In this document: positions 17,417 to 25,290 of the stretch, piece after piece
Numbering within the stretch: position 1 is the stretch's first letter
Layout of the letters: every line of letters begins with the position of its first letter
Notes under the pieces: model-generated
Databases searched by the model: none
Told to the model about the DNA's origin: nothing
The model's input: only the letters and a program-made list of their open reading frames with translations
Program-made: the position numbers and the translations under genes
Source of the DNA: Acidobacteriaceae bacterium
GTDB taxonomy: Bacteria > Acidobacteriota > Terriglobia > Bryobacterales > Bryobacteraceae
Length of the DNA stretch: 64,000 bases
Assembly: GCA_019240475.1 (NCBI GenBank)
Contig: JAFAYI010000029.1
Coordinates: forward strand, 310,001 to 374,000
Direction: 5' to 3'

Positions 17417-18088
17417 CAGCGCGAAGCGAAGCGGCGCAGAGGATTCCACAACAGTTCCGGCCGGTAGGGGCAGCGGATCGCGAAACGTAAAGTTTCGGAT
17501 TTGTGTCGCATCGAATCTGTAGAGCCAGACGAGCGGCACGATCTCGCCACTTGGAAGCCTCGCCGTCACGCGCGCGCTTTCGACCGGGGCGACCGGGAGC
17601 GGCCGAATGCCGATGACCGAAAGCGGCGCCGGCAAACGAAGCCGGCTCTCGGCCACGAGGTCTTGATGAATCTTTTCGTCGCTTGCGACAGGAGCGGCCG
17701 CTTCGGATTCCTTCGGCAGCAGTTTAGGATCGCCCTCCGGCGCTCCTCCCACTACCCACGCCGCCACCATCAGGATCTCCTCCTCGCTGAGCGCGTGGTC
17801 CGGCGATAAGTTGCCAAATCCCTTGACGGCGCCCCAGGGCGGCATCTGGCGGCTGAGAACCTGTTCTTTGACATCGACGGCCCAGGGCCTGACTTGCCGA
17901 TAAGAGCTCAGATCGATCGAGGCTCCCGGGCCGTGACAGCCCGCGCAGCGATTCAGAAAAATTCGCGAGATTTCGCGCGAATAGGTAAGCTTGGTGGTGA
18001 TTACATCATGCGCGCGGTCTGTTCCCGTGAGCGCCAACACAACCAGGAGCAGTACAAGAAAGGGCGCGGCGCGATTGGATATAGACAT
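17399..18088 (-). CDS. Exported mono-heme cytochrome c-type protein
   Basis: The 229-aa product starts at ATG 18088 (an ATG at 18139 is less likely) with a hydrophobic signal (APFLVLLLVVLALTG). It carries a heme c motif, RCAGCHGPG, and then RQMPPWG and SEEEILMVAAWVVGGAPEGD. These align with the N-terminal cytochrome domains of the two flanking fusion proteins. The C-terminal 110 residues are beta-rich with no copper-ligand motif, so this is the cytochrome module without the monooxygenase half. Its 3' end overlaps the heavy-metal-binding gene by 18 bp; its start is only 16 bp from the next divergent gene. It is probably an electron carrier for the same redox system. Confidence 0.8.
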   Translation of the reverse strand: MSISNRAAPFLVLLLVVLALTGTDRAHDVITTKLTYSREISRIFLNRCAGCHGPGASIDLSSYRQVRPWAVDVKEQVLSRQMPPWGAVKGFGNLSPDHALSEEEILMVAAWVVGGAPEGDPKLLPKESEAAAPVASDEKIHQDLVAESRLRLPAPLSVIGIRPLPVAPVESARVTARLPSGEIVPLVWLYRFDATQIRNFTFRDPLPLPAGTVVESSAPLRFALLERRD

Positions 18089-18104
18089 CCAGCTTCCAAC
18101 CCCG

Positions 18105-19445
18105 ATGGTCAAGCTTATGATATCCACGGAATTCGACACCCTGCTCTCGGCTGCTTTTCGTGTGGCGCTCGGGTTCGTGAGCGCCGCCTTTCTCGCGCAG
18201 GCTCAAAATCCTCCCAGCTTCGCCAAAGACGTGCTGCCGATTTTGCAACGTGAGTGCCAGGGGTGCCACCGGCCGGGCGAAGCGGGACCGTTTTCGATGC
18301 TCACCTATGAAAGCACCCGGCCCTGGGCGGCCGCCATGAAGGAAGCGGTGAAGACGCGCAAGATGCCGCCGTGGTTCGCCGACGCGCGCTACGGTAAATT
18401 CACGAACGGACGAGTACTCAGCGACGCCGAGATCAAGACCATCTCCGATTGGGCGGACGCGAAAGCTCCCGAAGGCGATCCGAAAGACAGCCCGCCGCCG
18501 GTTGAATGGACCGAGGGCTGGCAGATCGGCCCACCCGATAAGATTTACCAGCTTCCGATTCCGTTCGATGTTCCGGCATCCGGCGTTGTCGATTATCAGC
18601 ACATCATAGTCCAGAGCGGATTTACGCGAGACATGTGGGTACAGGCGGCCGAGGTTCGCCCCACCGATCGGGCGGTGGTGCATCACATCATCGCTTTCAT
18701 TCGCGAGCCGAAATCGAACTGGTTCCGTGGCGAGCCTGCCGGGCAGTTTTTCATTGCGCCGCAGGCGAAGACCAAAGAGCAGCCCGATACCAGCGCGCTT
18801 CCGAGCGATTTTCTGGTCGGCTACGCGCCCGGACAACCGGCGGAGATTCTCGCGCCGGGGCAAGCCAAGCTCATCAAAGCCGGCTCCGACATCGTCTTCC
18901 AAGTTCATTACACGCCAAACGGGCATGCCCGGCGGGATCAAACCCGGCTCGGCATCGTCTTCGCTAAAGAGGCGCCGAAGCAGCGGGTGCTGACCTTATC
19001 GGCCACCAACGGAACGTTTCTGATCCCGCCGGGCGACCCGAATTACCGTGTCGATGCGAGCTTCGAAGTCATGACTCAAGTGAGTCTTTCGGGCCTGCAT
19101 CCTCACATGCACGGCCGCGGAAAAGATTTCCTCTACAAGCTGACTTATCCAAGTGGGCAAACCGAGACAATCTTGAGCGTCCCGCATTATAACTGGCACT
19201 GGCAGAATTGGTACACGCTTGAGAAGCCGATCGTGCTGCCAAAAGGCGCCAAGATAGAATGCACCGCGCATTTCGACAACTCCCCGAACAACCCGGACAA
19301 TGCGGACCCGAAGCGCGCGGTCCCATGGGGTGAGCAGAGTTGGGATGAGATGATGGTCGGCTTCTTCAACCTGGTGTTTCCGGCAGACATGCCGGTTGAA
19401 AAAATTCTGCCGCCCAAGAACATTGCGGGGATTGCGAGCCGTTAA
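18105..19445 (+). CDS. Exported cytochrome c / type II copper monooxygenase-like fusion protein (second paralogue)
   Basis: This 446-aa paralogue of the 15148-16509 protein has a signal region ending FLAQAQ, heme motif CQGCH (Cys51, Cys54, His55), and the same possible copper ligands: His193-His194, His268 in FQVHY, His334-x-His336 in HPHMHG, and Met416 in DEMMVGFF. Shared stretches such as TAHFDNSPNNPDNADP and RPWAAAMKEAV show duplication. The start is uncertain: ATG 18105 and ATG 18117 are both possible, neither has a clear ribosome site, and an open frame continues upstream through the divergent gene. The expected role is copper-dependent oxidation in the periplasm using electrons from the fused heme. 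Confidence 0.82.
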   Translation: MVKLMISTEFDTLLSAAFRVALGFVSAAFLAQAQNPPSFAKDVLPILQRECQGCHRPGEAGPFSMLTYESTRPWAAAMKEAVKTRKMPPWFADARYGKFTNGRVLSDAEIKTISDWADAKAPEGDPKDSPPPVEWTEGWQIGPPDKIYQLPIPFDVPASGVVDYQHIIVQSGFTRDMWVQAAEVRPTDRAVVHHIIAFIREPKSNWFRGEPAGQFFIAPQAKTKEQPDTSALPSDFLVGYAPGQPAEILAPGQAKLIKAGSDIVFQVHYTPNGHARRDQTRLGIVFAKEAPKQRVLTLSATNGTFLIPPGDPNYRVDASFEVMTQVSLSGLHPHMHGRGKDFLYKLTYPSGQTETILSVPHYNWHWQNWYTLEKPIVLPKGAKIECTAHFDNSPNNPDNADPKRAVPWGEQSWDEMMVGFFNLVFPADMPVEKILPPKNIAGIASR

Positions 19446-19502
19446 GACGATGCGTTTCCGGTTCAGCATAATCGGCGCCGCGGCGCCGCAGGAGGGAGCG
19501 GA

Positions 19503-20297
19503 TTGTTGATACAGATGACGCGGCGCGCATTCGGACAGCTTGCAGCCGCATCGCTGACCGCTTCCGCCGCAGGGTTTCATCTCAACATCGGTGTTGGCGC
19601 CTTCTCCTATCATCTGCTTTCGCTTGACGAGATGATTCGCGAGCTACAGGCTAATCGAATACGAGAGATTGAGATGTCGCGCGGCGAATTCATGCTGATG
19701 AAACCGCCGACGCAGGAAATGGTGGAGACCGCGCGCCGCAAGTTCGATAACGCCGGCATACGCTGCGTCTCTTACTACACCGCGACAATCAAGAACCAGG
19801 AGGATCTCGATTACGCGCTTCGCTACGCGAAGATCTTCGGAGCGGCAAACGTCTCGGGAGACGCCACCGGACCGATTCTGAAGGAGATCGACCGGCAGTT
19901 TACGCAGGCCGGACTAACCTTCGGAATCCATAATCATTGGTTTCCCCGAGGCTTCGCCTACGAGAGCGCCGAGGATGTGCTGCGTGCGATCACGCCTCTT
20001 TCTTCTACAGTGGGATCCACGCTCGATACAGGCCAAGTGGCGGCCTGCGGCTACGACCCTGTGGACGCGATTCGGCGCCTGCGATCTCGTTTGAACCTGG
20101 TCCACCTCAAGGACGTGGAGGCGGCCGGAGCGGAACGCAATGTGCCGCTCGGAACGGGCGTCGCACAGATTCCAGCGGCAATGCGCGAGCTGAAGGAATT
20201 CGGCTTTTCTCGCCTGGTCGCAATCGAATTTGAGAAGGACACAAACGACAACCAGGATATGCGCGAGCAAATCGCATACGCCCGCAAGCTGGCCTGA
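19503..20297 (+). CDS. Exported TIM-barrel protein of the sugar phosphate isomerase/epimerase (AP endonuclease 2-like) family
   Basis: The 264-aa protein begins with a Tat-like signal (TRRAFGQLAAASLTASAAG) and continues as a xylose isomerase-like TIM barrel. Family marks are IGVGAFSYHLLSLDEMI, TFGIHNHWF with its metal-type His, STLDTGQVAACG, LNLVHLKDVE and RLVAIEFEKDTND. The ribosome site GGAGGG lies 6 bases before a TTG at 19503, whereas the first ATG (19515) is 18 bases away, so TTG is preferred. It follows the second cytochrome-monooxygenase gene in the same direction (57 bp) and may be cotranscribed. The substrate is unknown. Confidence 0.85.
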   Translation: MLIQMTRRAFGQLAAASLTASAAGFHLNIGVGAFSYHLLSLDEMIRELQANRIREIEMSRGEFMLMKPPTQEMVETARRKFDNAGIRCVSYYTATIKNQEDLDYALRYAKIFGAANVSGDATGPILKEIDRQFTQAGLTFGIHNHWFPRGFAYESAEDVLRAITPLSSTVGSTLDTGQVAACGYDPVDAIRRLRSRLNLVHLKDVEAAGAERNVPLGTGVAQIPAAMRELKEFGFSRLVAIEFEKDTNDNQDMREQIAYARKLA

Positions 20298-20380
20298 ACC
20301 TCGCCACCAATCGACGGAGACGATCGACGTGAATCTCGCAGCGACACCCTAGGTCAATGGGGATACCTATCTGCCACTTA

Positions 20381-20440
20381 GTACTCGAGTACCTGCAGTT
20401 CTTGAGTTATTGCGACATTCTGCCGGAAGATAAGTTGCAA
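20381..20440 (+). promoter_or_regulatory. Candidate promoter region of the PEP-CTERM gene
   Basis: A perfect 12-bp palindrome, GTACTCGAGTAC (20381-20392), lies upstream of a sigma-54-like element: GG at 20425-20426, ten bases, then GC at 20437-20438 within GTTGCA. PEP-CTERM genes in several bacteria are known to be under the sigma-54 activator PrsR. The -24 half matches weakly, so this is a tentative call. Confidence 0.35.
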
Positions 20441-20484
20441 GGCTTTCTCCACTCAAGAGAGTAAGAGCCTTCGGAGGAATAATT

Positions 20485-21150
20485 GTGAAATTAAATCGTT
20501 CTATTCTTGGCATAGCGTTGGGAATATGCTTCGCCGCCGCCGGCTCGGCTTCTCAGATCCAGTTAGGTATCAACGGAGACGCACAGGTCGGTTCTAACTA
20601 CATCGATTTCGGACAATATCCGAACGGAGCGCCCTATACCCCAGCTCCGGGTTATGGAACATACGAAATCTCTCTCGTCAACGCTGGTGTTTTTTCGAGC
20701 GCCGGTGTGACGACCGGAGAATTCGGCACGATTCAGAGCTTGAATGAGGGCACCGGCAGCGTTACGCTTCCGAGCGCTTTCATGACATTCGATACGGGTG
20801 GGTCGAATCTGCAGCTCTGGGCAACCAACATCCCGCCGGGCGCGGTAGGGCCGTTTGTTTTAACCGATACCGCGGATGGAGCTGTGGCGTCGTTCGACGT
20901 GGATGGCTACATCTGGGACACCAATAGCAACTCGAAGATAGACACTTTCACCGGCACGTTCTCGGCGACTTTCGATGGAGAGACTGTCGCGTCTCTCTTC
21001 ACCAGCCTGCCCATCGATACGCCGTTCTCCGCGACGTTTACAGCCACAGTCATTCCGGTCACCACCCCCGAGCCCGCTTCGATGCTGCTGATGGGCGCCG
21101 GGTTGCTCGGCGTCGGTCTGATCTCGCGCCGCAAGAGCCGCCGCTCCTAG
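20485..21150 (+). CDS. PEP-CTERM sorting domain-containing secreted protein
   Basis: The 221-aa protein has an N-terminal signal peptide (residues 1-22), a beta-rich Gly/Ser/Thr body without recognised domain, and the C-terminal PEP-CTERM tripartite signal: TPEPASMLLMGAGLLGVGLI followed by SRRKSRRS. Such tails are cut by an exosortase, which attaches or releases the protein at the cell surface, often together with exopolysaccharide. No exosortase gene is in this window. The start is GTG 20485 with the ribosome site GGAGGAA. It is a single-gene unit with its own upstream region and a terminator. Confidence 0.92.
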   Translation: MKLNRSILGIALGICFAAAGSASQIQLGINGDAQVGSNYIDFGQYPNGAPYTPAPGYGTYEISLVNAGVFSSAGVTTGEFGTIQSLNEGTGSVTLPSAFMTFDTGGSNLQLWATNIPPGAVGPFVLTDTADGAVASFDVDGYIWDTNSNSKIDTFTGTFSATFDGETVASLFTSLPIDTPFSATFTATVIPVTTPEPASMLLMGAGLLGVGLISRRKSRRS

Positions 21151-21182
21151 TACATCTCAAGTTCCAAACCATCCTGGCTATT

Positions 21183-21225
21183 CCTGAGGCGTCCTCCATT
21201 GCGGGTGTACGCCTCGGGCCTTTTG
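21183..21225 (+). terminator. Rho-independent terminator of the PEP-CTERM gene
   Basis: Arms CCTGAGGCGT (21183-21192) and ACGCCTCGGG (21209-21218) form a 10-bp stem with one G-T pair and a 16-base loop, followed by a TTTT run (21221-21224). Confidence 0.85.
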
Positions 21226-21537
21226 TTAACGATTCTGATTAGCGGGCATGAGCGCGACACAGGCCATCACTGATATCTGAGGGATTCGTCGCGACCTTAC
21301 GGTGAGAGAAGAGGATAGAAGGACCTTGGAGGCCTTCATTAAGCACCAACCTGGGATACATGACAGACCGAAATTCATTTCTTGTTGATTACCGAGAAGA
21401 GCACATTCACGATGAGGATGTATATCGGTACTTTCAATCGAACATGAAATGGGCATACCCGAACATCGAGGAGTTCGAAGCTCGTATCAATAGCTCAGAG
21501 CAATGCACTACCCGTGCCACTCGGATCAATGGGAATC
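21226..21537. other. Region without a convincing gene left of the genomic island
   Basis: An open plus-strand frame begins at ATG 21360 (MTDRNSFLVDYREEHIHDED) and runs through the att copy to 21680. The part from 21538 is simply antisense tRNA sequence (QVGFEPTTLRYSG), a common artefact, so at most a truncated gene of about 60 codons exists upstream of the att site. No ribosome site at good distance is seen. Confidence 0.4.
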
Positions 21538-21576
<39 letters not shown>

Positions 21577-22087
21577 ATTCAGGGGTTTCGCAAAAAGTTG
21601 CACAAGGCTGCACAAACTGGAGTAAGCCCGTGAACTGCTATAGCTTACAAGCAAGCTCCAGGTTGCACTGTGTTGAATGAGATGACACCAAATCGGAAAA
21701 CGAAGTGCCATCAAAACTGCCAGTGAATCGATCCTAGAATCGACAGGATACGGCCCTGGTTTTCGAGCGCCGTTCTGGTTGTCGAGACCCTTAGAATGGG
21801 TGGTAAGAGGATGGAAGTCTAACCGCGATGAGTGATGGACGCCCATATCAAATACCAGGAACAGAGCCGCCCGAACCCAGACAGCTCGCTGAACATGCGA
21901 CCGTAGAAAGGCGTGCCCTTATAGCCATTTGAATCGCGGGCGCTGCAGTCGTTGTGGCAGGGCTCGCCGCGTGATCGGGGCGGCTCCTCTGGCTTCATGC
22001 CTTGTGAGGATGCAAAGAGCGGTATCTATCTGACCCCCAAAAGATAATTGCTATGCTCGTGCAGATCGGGTCGCGGCAACTATCTAC
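21577..22087. other. Left end of the island, remnants only
   Basis: A 30-base segment at 21697-21726 matches the 3' end of the integrase remnant (25724-25753) with two differences, so a second fragment of the integrase end exists here. At 21828 an ATG opens 34 codons (MSDGRPYQIPGTEPPEPRQL...) ending at TGA 21930; the same frame continues with a hydrophobic IAGAAVVVAGLAA to a second TGA at 21972, as if a small membrane-protein gene had been broken by a point stop. Nothing else convincing was seen. Confidence 0.45.
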
Positions 22088-22462
22088 TCACGGTTTTATG
22101 CGTACGATTTCCGCAAGCAAGGCGTCGAGCTGCTGGCCACAATCCACCTGCTGAGCAGTCGGCAACGTTTCGCTCTTGCGTATCTGTTGATGGAGCAGTG
22201 CATCAGCAACTTTCCGGGATGCTGAATCGAGGTGCTGCATTGTTCCTTTGAAGGAGCTGCCGCCATATTGGTTTGCCACTTCACCGAAGCTGGATTTGCC
22301 GAACAGCGGCGGTACATGGTCGAGCAACGCGCGTGTGAGCATCGCTGTGGCGAGATAACAGCCGTCACGGTAGGTTACATTGATCTCCTCGCAAAGCCGG
22401 ATGAGTTTCCTGAAGTCGAACCGAACTGATATGACCTGACGCAACTCGGCTAATCGGCTCAA
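22088..22462 (-). CDS. C-terminal part of a hypothetical protein, probably split from the preceding gene
   Basis: The frame encodes 124 aa: FDFRKLIRLCEEINVTYRDG, then LATAMLTRALLDHVPPLFG, SFKGTMQHLDSASRKVADALL and QQVDCGQQLDALLAEIVRI. This helical pattern resembles the C-terminal domain of a family of island-borne hypothetical proteins, judged from memory without a search. The only start is a TTG at 22462 that overlaps the stop of the upstream frame (TTGA). The two frames together would make one protein of normal composition, so a 1-base deletion or a programmed shift is likely. Function unknown. Confidence 0.6.
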   Translation of the reverse strand: MSRLAELRQVISVRFDFRKLIRLCEEINVTYRDGCYLATAMLTRALLDHVPPLFGKSSFGEVANQYGGSSFKGTMQHLDSASRKVADALLHQQIRKSETLPTAQQVDCGQQLDALLAEIVRIKP

Positions 22463-22665
22463 AGCAAGGTTAATTCAGGTTCGGGCTCTATGGCGACTGC
22501 TTGCGCTAGCCTTTCCTTCATACGCACCCACTCCCAAACCTCCTCGCGATGCTCGCGAGTGCCGCCGACGAGTTGCATGGCACCGCTCAACAGGTCATGC
22601 TTGACTCGTTCAACACCATATTTCTCCAGGGATCTGAATTTCGTAGTTAGCGCTTCGTCATCCAT
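22459..22665 (-). CDS. N-terminal part of the same hypothetical protein (68 aa frame)
   Basis: From ATG 22665, with the excellent ribosome site GGAGGAG, the frame encodes MDDEALTTKFRSLEKYGVER, then VKHDLLSGAMQLVGGTREHR and EEVWEWVRMKE, ending in PELTLL. The segment LEKYGVERVKHDL...VREEVWEWVRMKE-like is a recurring N-terminal element in small island proteins. It ends at TGA 22459-22461, overlapping the TTG of the next frame by a -1 shift in the context CTT-TGA. Read as one gene (22088-22665) the product would be about 190 aa. Confidence 0.6.
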   Translation of the reverse strand: MDDEALTTKFRSLEKYGVERVKHDLLSGAMQLVGGTREHREEVWEWVRMKERLAQAVAIEPEPELTLL

Positions 22666-22716
22666 TGTGACTCCTCCATCTCGCCTCGGCTCCGGACGAA
22701 AAAGCAACGATCTGCT

Positions 22717-23421
22717 TTACGTGTGGTCACGAGCCTCTTCAATTTCACGCCCGGAACGAGGCCAAGTCTCGGTACGAAGTTTTTGATGGATAAAGCGCGT
22801 GACTTTGCTCGTGATGGAGCTAAGCGGCTCCTGGATTGTTGCAACGTCGCGATTGCACAGATCACAGTGAAATGCCAGCACATCAACAATGGGAATGTTG
22901 CTGATGTTCCGTATGGTGAGCTGATAGTCACAACGCGGGCAGAAAGGCAACACATTTTCGATTTCCGCCGAATTGCCGTACGTCCAGCGCCACCGAACAT
23001 CATAGAAGACATCCATAGTGTAAGAGATCCACGCGGGCCTATCGATCTTTACGAATCTCTGTTCAGGCGACACTCCGAGTGCGGATTGTGCCGCCACGAC
23101 TATGCCAATTACAATCAGGATTGCGAGAATGAGCATGGAGCAAACTCCAAGCGCAATCAGCCAATGCGGAAGCGCCGATCTTGTGACAAGGAAGGCCATC
23201 AGCCACCGAGCCGCGCGTCGGATTTCATTTAATGATGAAGACCACCAATCGAAACGTGTGCCTAGCGCCAGAATTCCGAGAATACCGGCAGCAATGACTT
23301 TGCTCCATACCGGGTCATGCCAGAGCTTGTTAATCACAGGAATGCGATCCCATCCCAAAGTACAAGAGACTGCCTTAAATTGATTGCCGATCCATCGTGC
23401 GGCAAAGAGCCGCGTGGCCAC
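22717..23421 (-). CDS. Two-TM membrane protein with C-terminal zinc-ribbon-like cysteines
   Basis: The 234-aa product has two hydrophobic segments, about residues 39-57 (KVIAAGILGILALGT) and 88-112 (LIALGVCSMLILAILIVIGIVVAA). A cytoplasmic domain with WRWTYG and two Cys pairs follows, FCPRCDY and HCDLCNR, 26 residues apart, forming a likely zinc ribbon. The N-terminal region INKLWHDPVWSKVIAAGI is common in short membrane modules attached to island and defence proteins, in my reading. GTG 23421 is the first start and has a weak, close ribosome site. It sits in the island in line with the split gene (52 bp). Function not known. Confidence 0.65.
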   Translation of the reverse strand: MATRLFAARWIGNQFKAVSCTLGWDRIPVINKLWHDPVWSKVIAAGILGILALGTRFDWWSSSLNEIRRAARWLMAFLVTRSALPHWLIALGVCSMLILAILIVIGIVVAAQSALGVSPEQRFVKIDRPAWISYTMDVFYDVRWRWTYGNSAEIENVLPFCPRCDYQLTIRNISNIPIVDVLAFHCDLCNRDVATIQEPLSSITSKVTRFIHQKLRTETWPRSGREIEEARDHT

Positions 23422-23471
23422 ACCCTAAACTTTTCTGTTGCGACGGATCTGTTTGGCACGCATTCCAGTTT

Positions 23472-23672
23472 CTACCGCATCGCCTCCGCAAGAATGGTGC
23501 GGGCGAGCGAAACGCCCTGCTTCACCGTGTCGATGAGCCTCCGGTCGTTGAGTTCTCTGTCAGGCACTCGCGCCAGTCGAATCACTGTGAAGATGCCCGC
23601 AATGATCGCCACCGTGGACACATGGTCAGGGCCAGCGTGGTCCTTTTTCGATTCGGCAAGGCCGATTGACAC
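23472..23672 (-). CDS. Possible small membrane protein (66 aa)
   Basis: A GTG at 23672 opens a frame with one hydrophobic segment (VSTVAIIAGIFTVIRLA, about residues 20-36) and a polar helical tail ending ILAEAMR. A TATACT lies about 8 bp upstream on the minus strand, next to two TAGGCGAA direct repeats (23683-23690 and 23694-23701, 11-bp period). No clear ribosome site and no recognised family, so this may not be a gene. The stretch 23422-23848 otherwise holds only the leader of the FRG gene. Confidence 0.3.
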   Translation of the reverse strand: MSIGLAESKKDHAGPDHVSTVAIIAGIFTVIRLARVPDRELNDRRLIDTVKQGVSLARTILAEAMR

Positions 23673-23848
23673 TCATTCAGTATAGGCGAACATTAGGCGA
23701 ATCTGGTCTGTGGAAACCTCGTGCAGTGACACTGGATTTTTTACGTCGCGGCAAGACGTGCGCCCGACCAGCTTCAGCCGACCCGCGTAGTATTTTCCTG
23801 CGTCGGGTCTATACTGACAAATCGATCATGCCTCAGGAAGAGAGCATA

Positions 23849-24682
23849 ATGCTGCAGTCGTGGGATCAATTTCCGTCCGTACTAGAACAACTGAAGCAGC
23901 TCAAAGAGCAGAAGGAAGCAACGAATAACCGCGCTCTCTACGATCCGCTTTTTCGTGGATTGGGAAATTCTGATTGGCGGCTGGAGACAACGCTGGAGAG
24001 ATCGAACGACGCAAACCCGAACGAGACGCTGCTCACGTACTATCGAAAAGCTGCGAGGACGAAACCGGCGGTCGAGTCACTGACAGAGCGAAGTTGGAAT
24101 GAGATACCAGAATGGCCGGAGTTCGAGCACCTACTTCAGAATTCCCACTGGATTGATTCCATTTTGAGCCACAATTCGGGCATATACGAATATCTGCTGT
24201 ATCTGCGGCACCACGGCTTCCCTTCTCCCATACTCGACTGGACTATGTCGCCCTACGTCGCAGCTCTCTTTGCATTCGACGCAATGCACGATAAGGCAAC
24301 TCACGTGCTTTTGTACGTGTATTTCAGAGACAAAATGCACGCGTCCGGCAGCGATGCTCATCTGTTCCTTGTTGGTCCATATGTCCGAACTCATCCCAGG
24401 CACTACTTACAACAAAGTCAATATTCTATGTGTGTTGGAACCGTATGGGAACGGCGCGGTGAGAAGGTGCATACCGATTACAGGTTCTTGCCGCATGATC
24501 AGGTTTTGATCGGTAGCGTGAACGAAGACCTCATCGTCAAGATCTTGATCCCCGCGACGGAACGAAAGCGAGCGCTCATGGGACTGGATTTGATGGGTCT
24601 CAACCCGTACTCAGTTTTTGGGTCCGAGGAAGCGTTGATTCGAACAATCGGCAGGCGCGAACTGTTCTTTAAGGAGCGGTAG
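23849..24682 (+). CDS. FRG-domain protein
   Basis: The 277-aa protein has the FRG signature LFRGLGNSDWRLETTLER (about residues 33-50). Later come YLRHHGFPSPILDWTMSPYV and AALFAFD, and QQSQYSMCVG. FRG domains occur in island proteins and some anti-phage genes, but their biochemical activity is not established here. I chose ATG 23849 because AGGAAGAG stands at ideal distance and MLQSWDQFPSVLEQL is a typical FRG protein start; in-frame ATGs at 23828 and 23666 are less likely. It is the best-preserved gene of the island and is divergent from the small membrane gene. The C-terminus (SEEALIRTIGRREL) looks complete. Confidence 0.82.
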   Translation: MLQSWDQFPSVLEQLKQLKEQKEATNNRALYDPLFRGLGNSDWRLETTLERSNDANPNETLLTYYRKAARTKPAVESLTERSWNEIPEWPEFEHLLQNSHWIDSILSHNSGIYEYLLYLRHHGFPSPILDWTMSPYVAALFAFDAMHDKATHVLLYVYFRDKMHASGSDAHLFLVGPYVRTHPRHYLQQSQYSMCVGTVWERRGEKVHTDYRFLPHDQVLIGSVNEDLIVKILIPATERKRALMGLDLMGLNPYSVFGSEEALIRTIGRRELFFKER

Positions 24683-25290
24683 AGCGCCCCCGGACGTTTA
24701 TGGGTGAACTAGCTGCGATTGCGTCCGGGCCCGCGCCGAGGATGTGGATGGGGATCTCTTTGGGCAAACTCAGCGAGCCGATGAGCACGTATCTCTTCGG
24801 AGCGAGCAGCAGGATGCATCCCTTTGCGCAACCCGTCGAAATGGCGCTATCGAAGCCGGTCTGGTCGCTGGTGCCATAACTGAACTGTGCATTCGACGAG
24901 ATACCGGCGTAGACGCTAAGAGTAACTTGCGTCGCGGACGTGTAGCCGGCAATGGTGCCGCAGACCTGGCCTACGAGCGATGAAGTCGATTGAGTAACAA
25001 CGCAAATGGGATCGCCAACAGCCGAAGAAGTAAAGCTCGCTGTATTGGAGGCGAGCGAATTGGACCAGCCATCGAAGGTCTTGAACGTTGCGGTAATCCA
25101 AAATAATCGCCGTCATGCCGTCGTTCGTGTTCGACTGGCTCCACGCATAGGTGCTCGGCTCGCTCGATGTGGCGACATGGCTGAAGCAGGCCATCACGTC
25201 GCCGCCGGGGCCGCCGCCAGCATCGCTTTGCACGAGGAACGGATTGTGGCCCCAACCAGCGGGTGTCCCGGTGAAGTAGTAAGTGGTCGG
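24671..25290 (-). pseudogene. Remnant of a right-handed beta-helix (pectate-lyase-like) surface protein gene
   Basis: On the minus strand the frame GPTTYYFTGTPAGWGHNPFL...STYAWSQSNTNDGMTAIILDY can be joined by one base shift near 25085 to FDGWSNSLASNTASFTSSAV...VCGTIAGYTSATQVTL. It continues with GTSDQTGFDSAISTGCAKGC, ILLLAPKRYVLIGSLSLP and HILGAGPD, the usual opening of a pectate-lyase-3/beta-helix domain. The beginning is cut at the integrase remnant and the rest of the helix is missing. Both truncation and frameshift show that this is a gene fragment, perhaps from a phage tail-spike or secreted carbohydrate-active protein. Confidence 0.7.

Noticed and set aside
18006..18941. 311-codon open frame on the minus strand
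   Set aside because: Antisense to the second cytochrome-monooxygenase gene, whose heme and copper motifs are clear.
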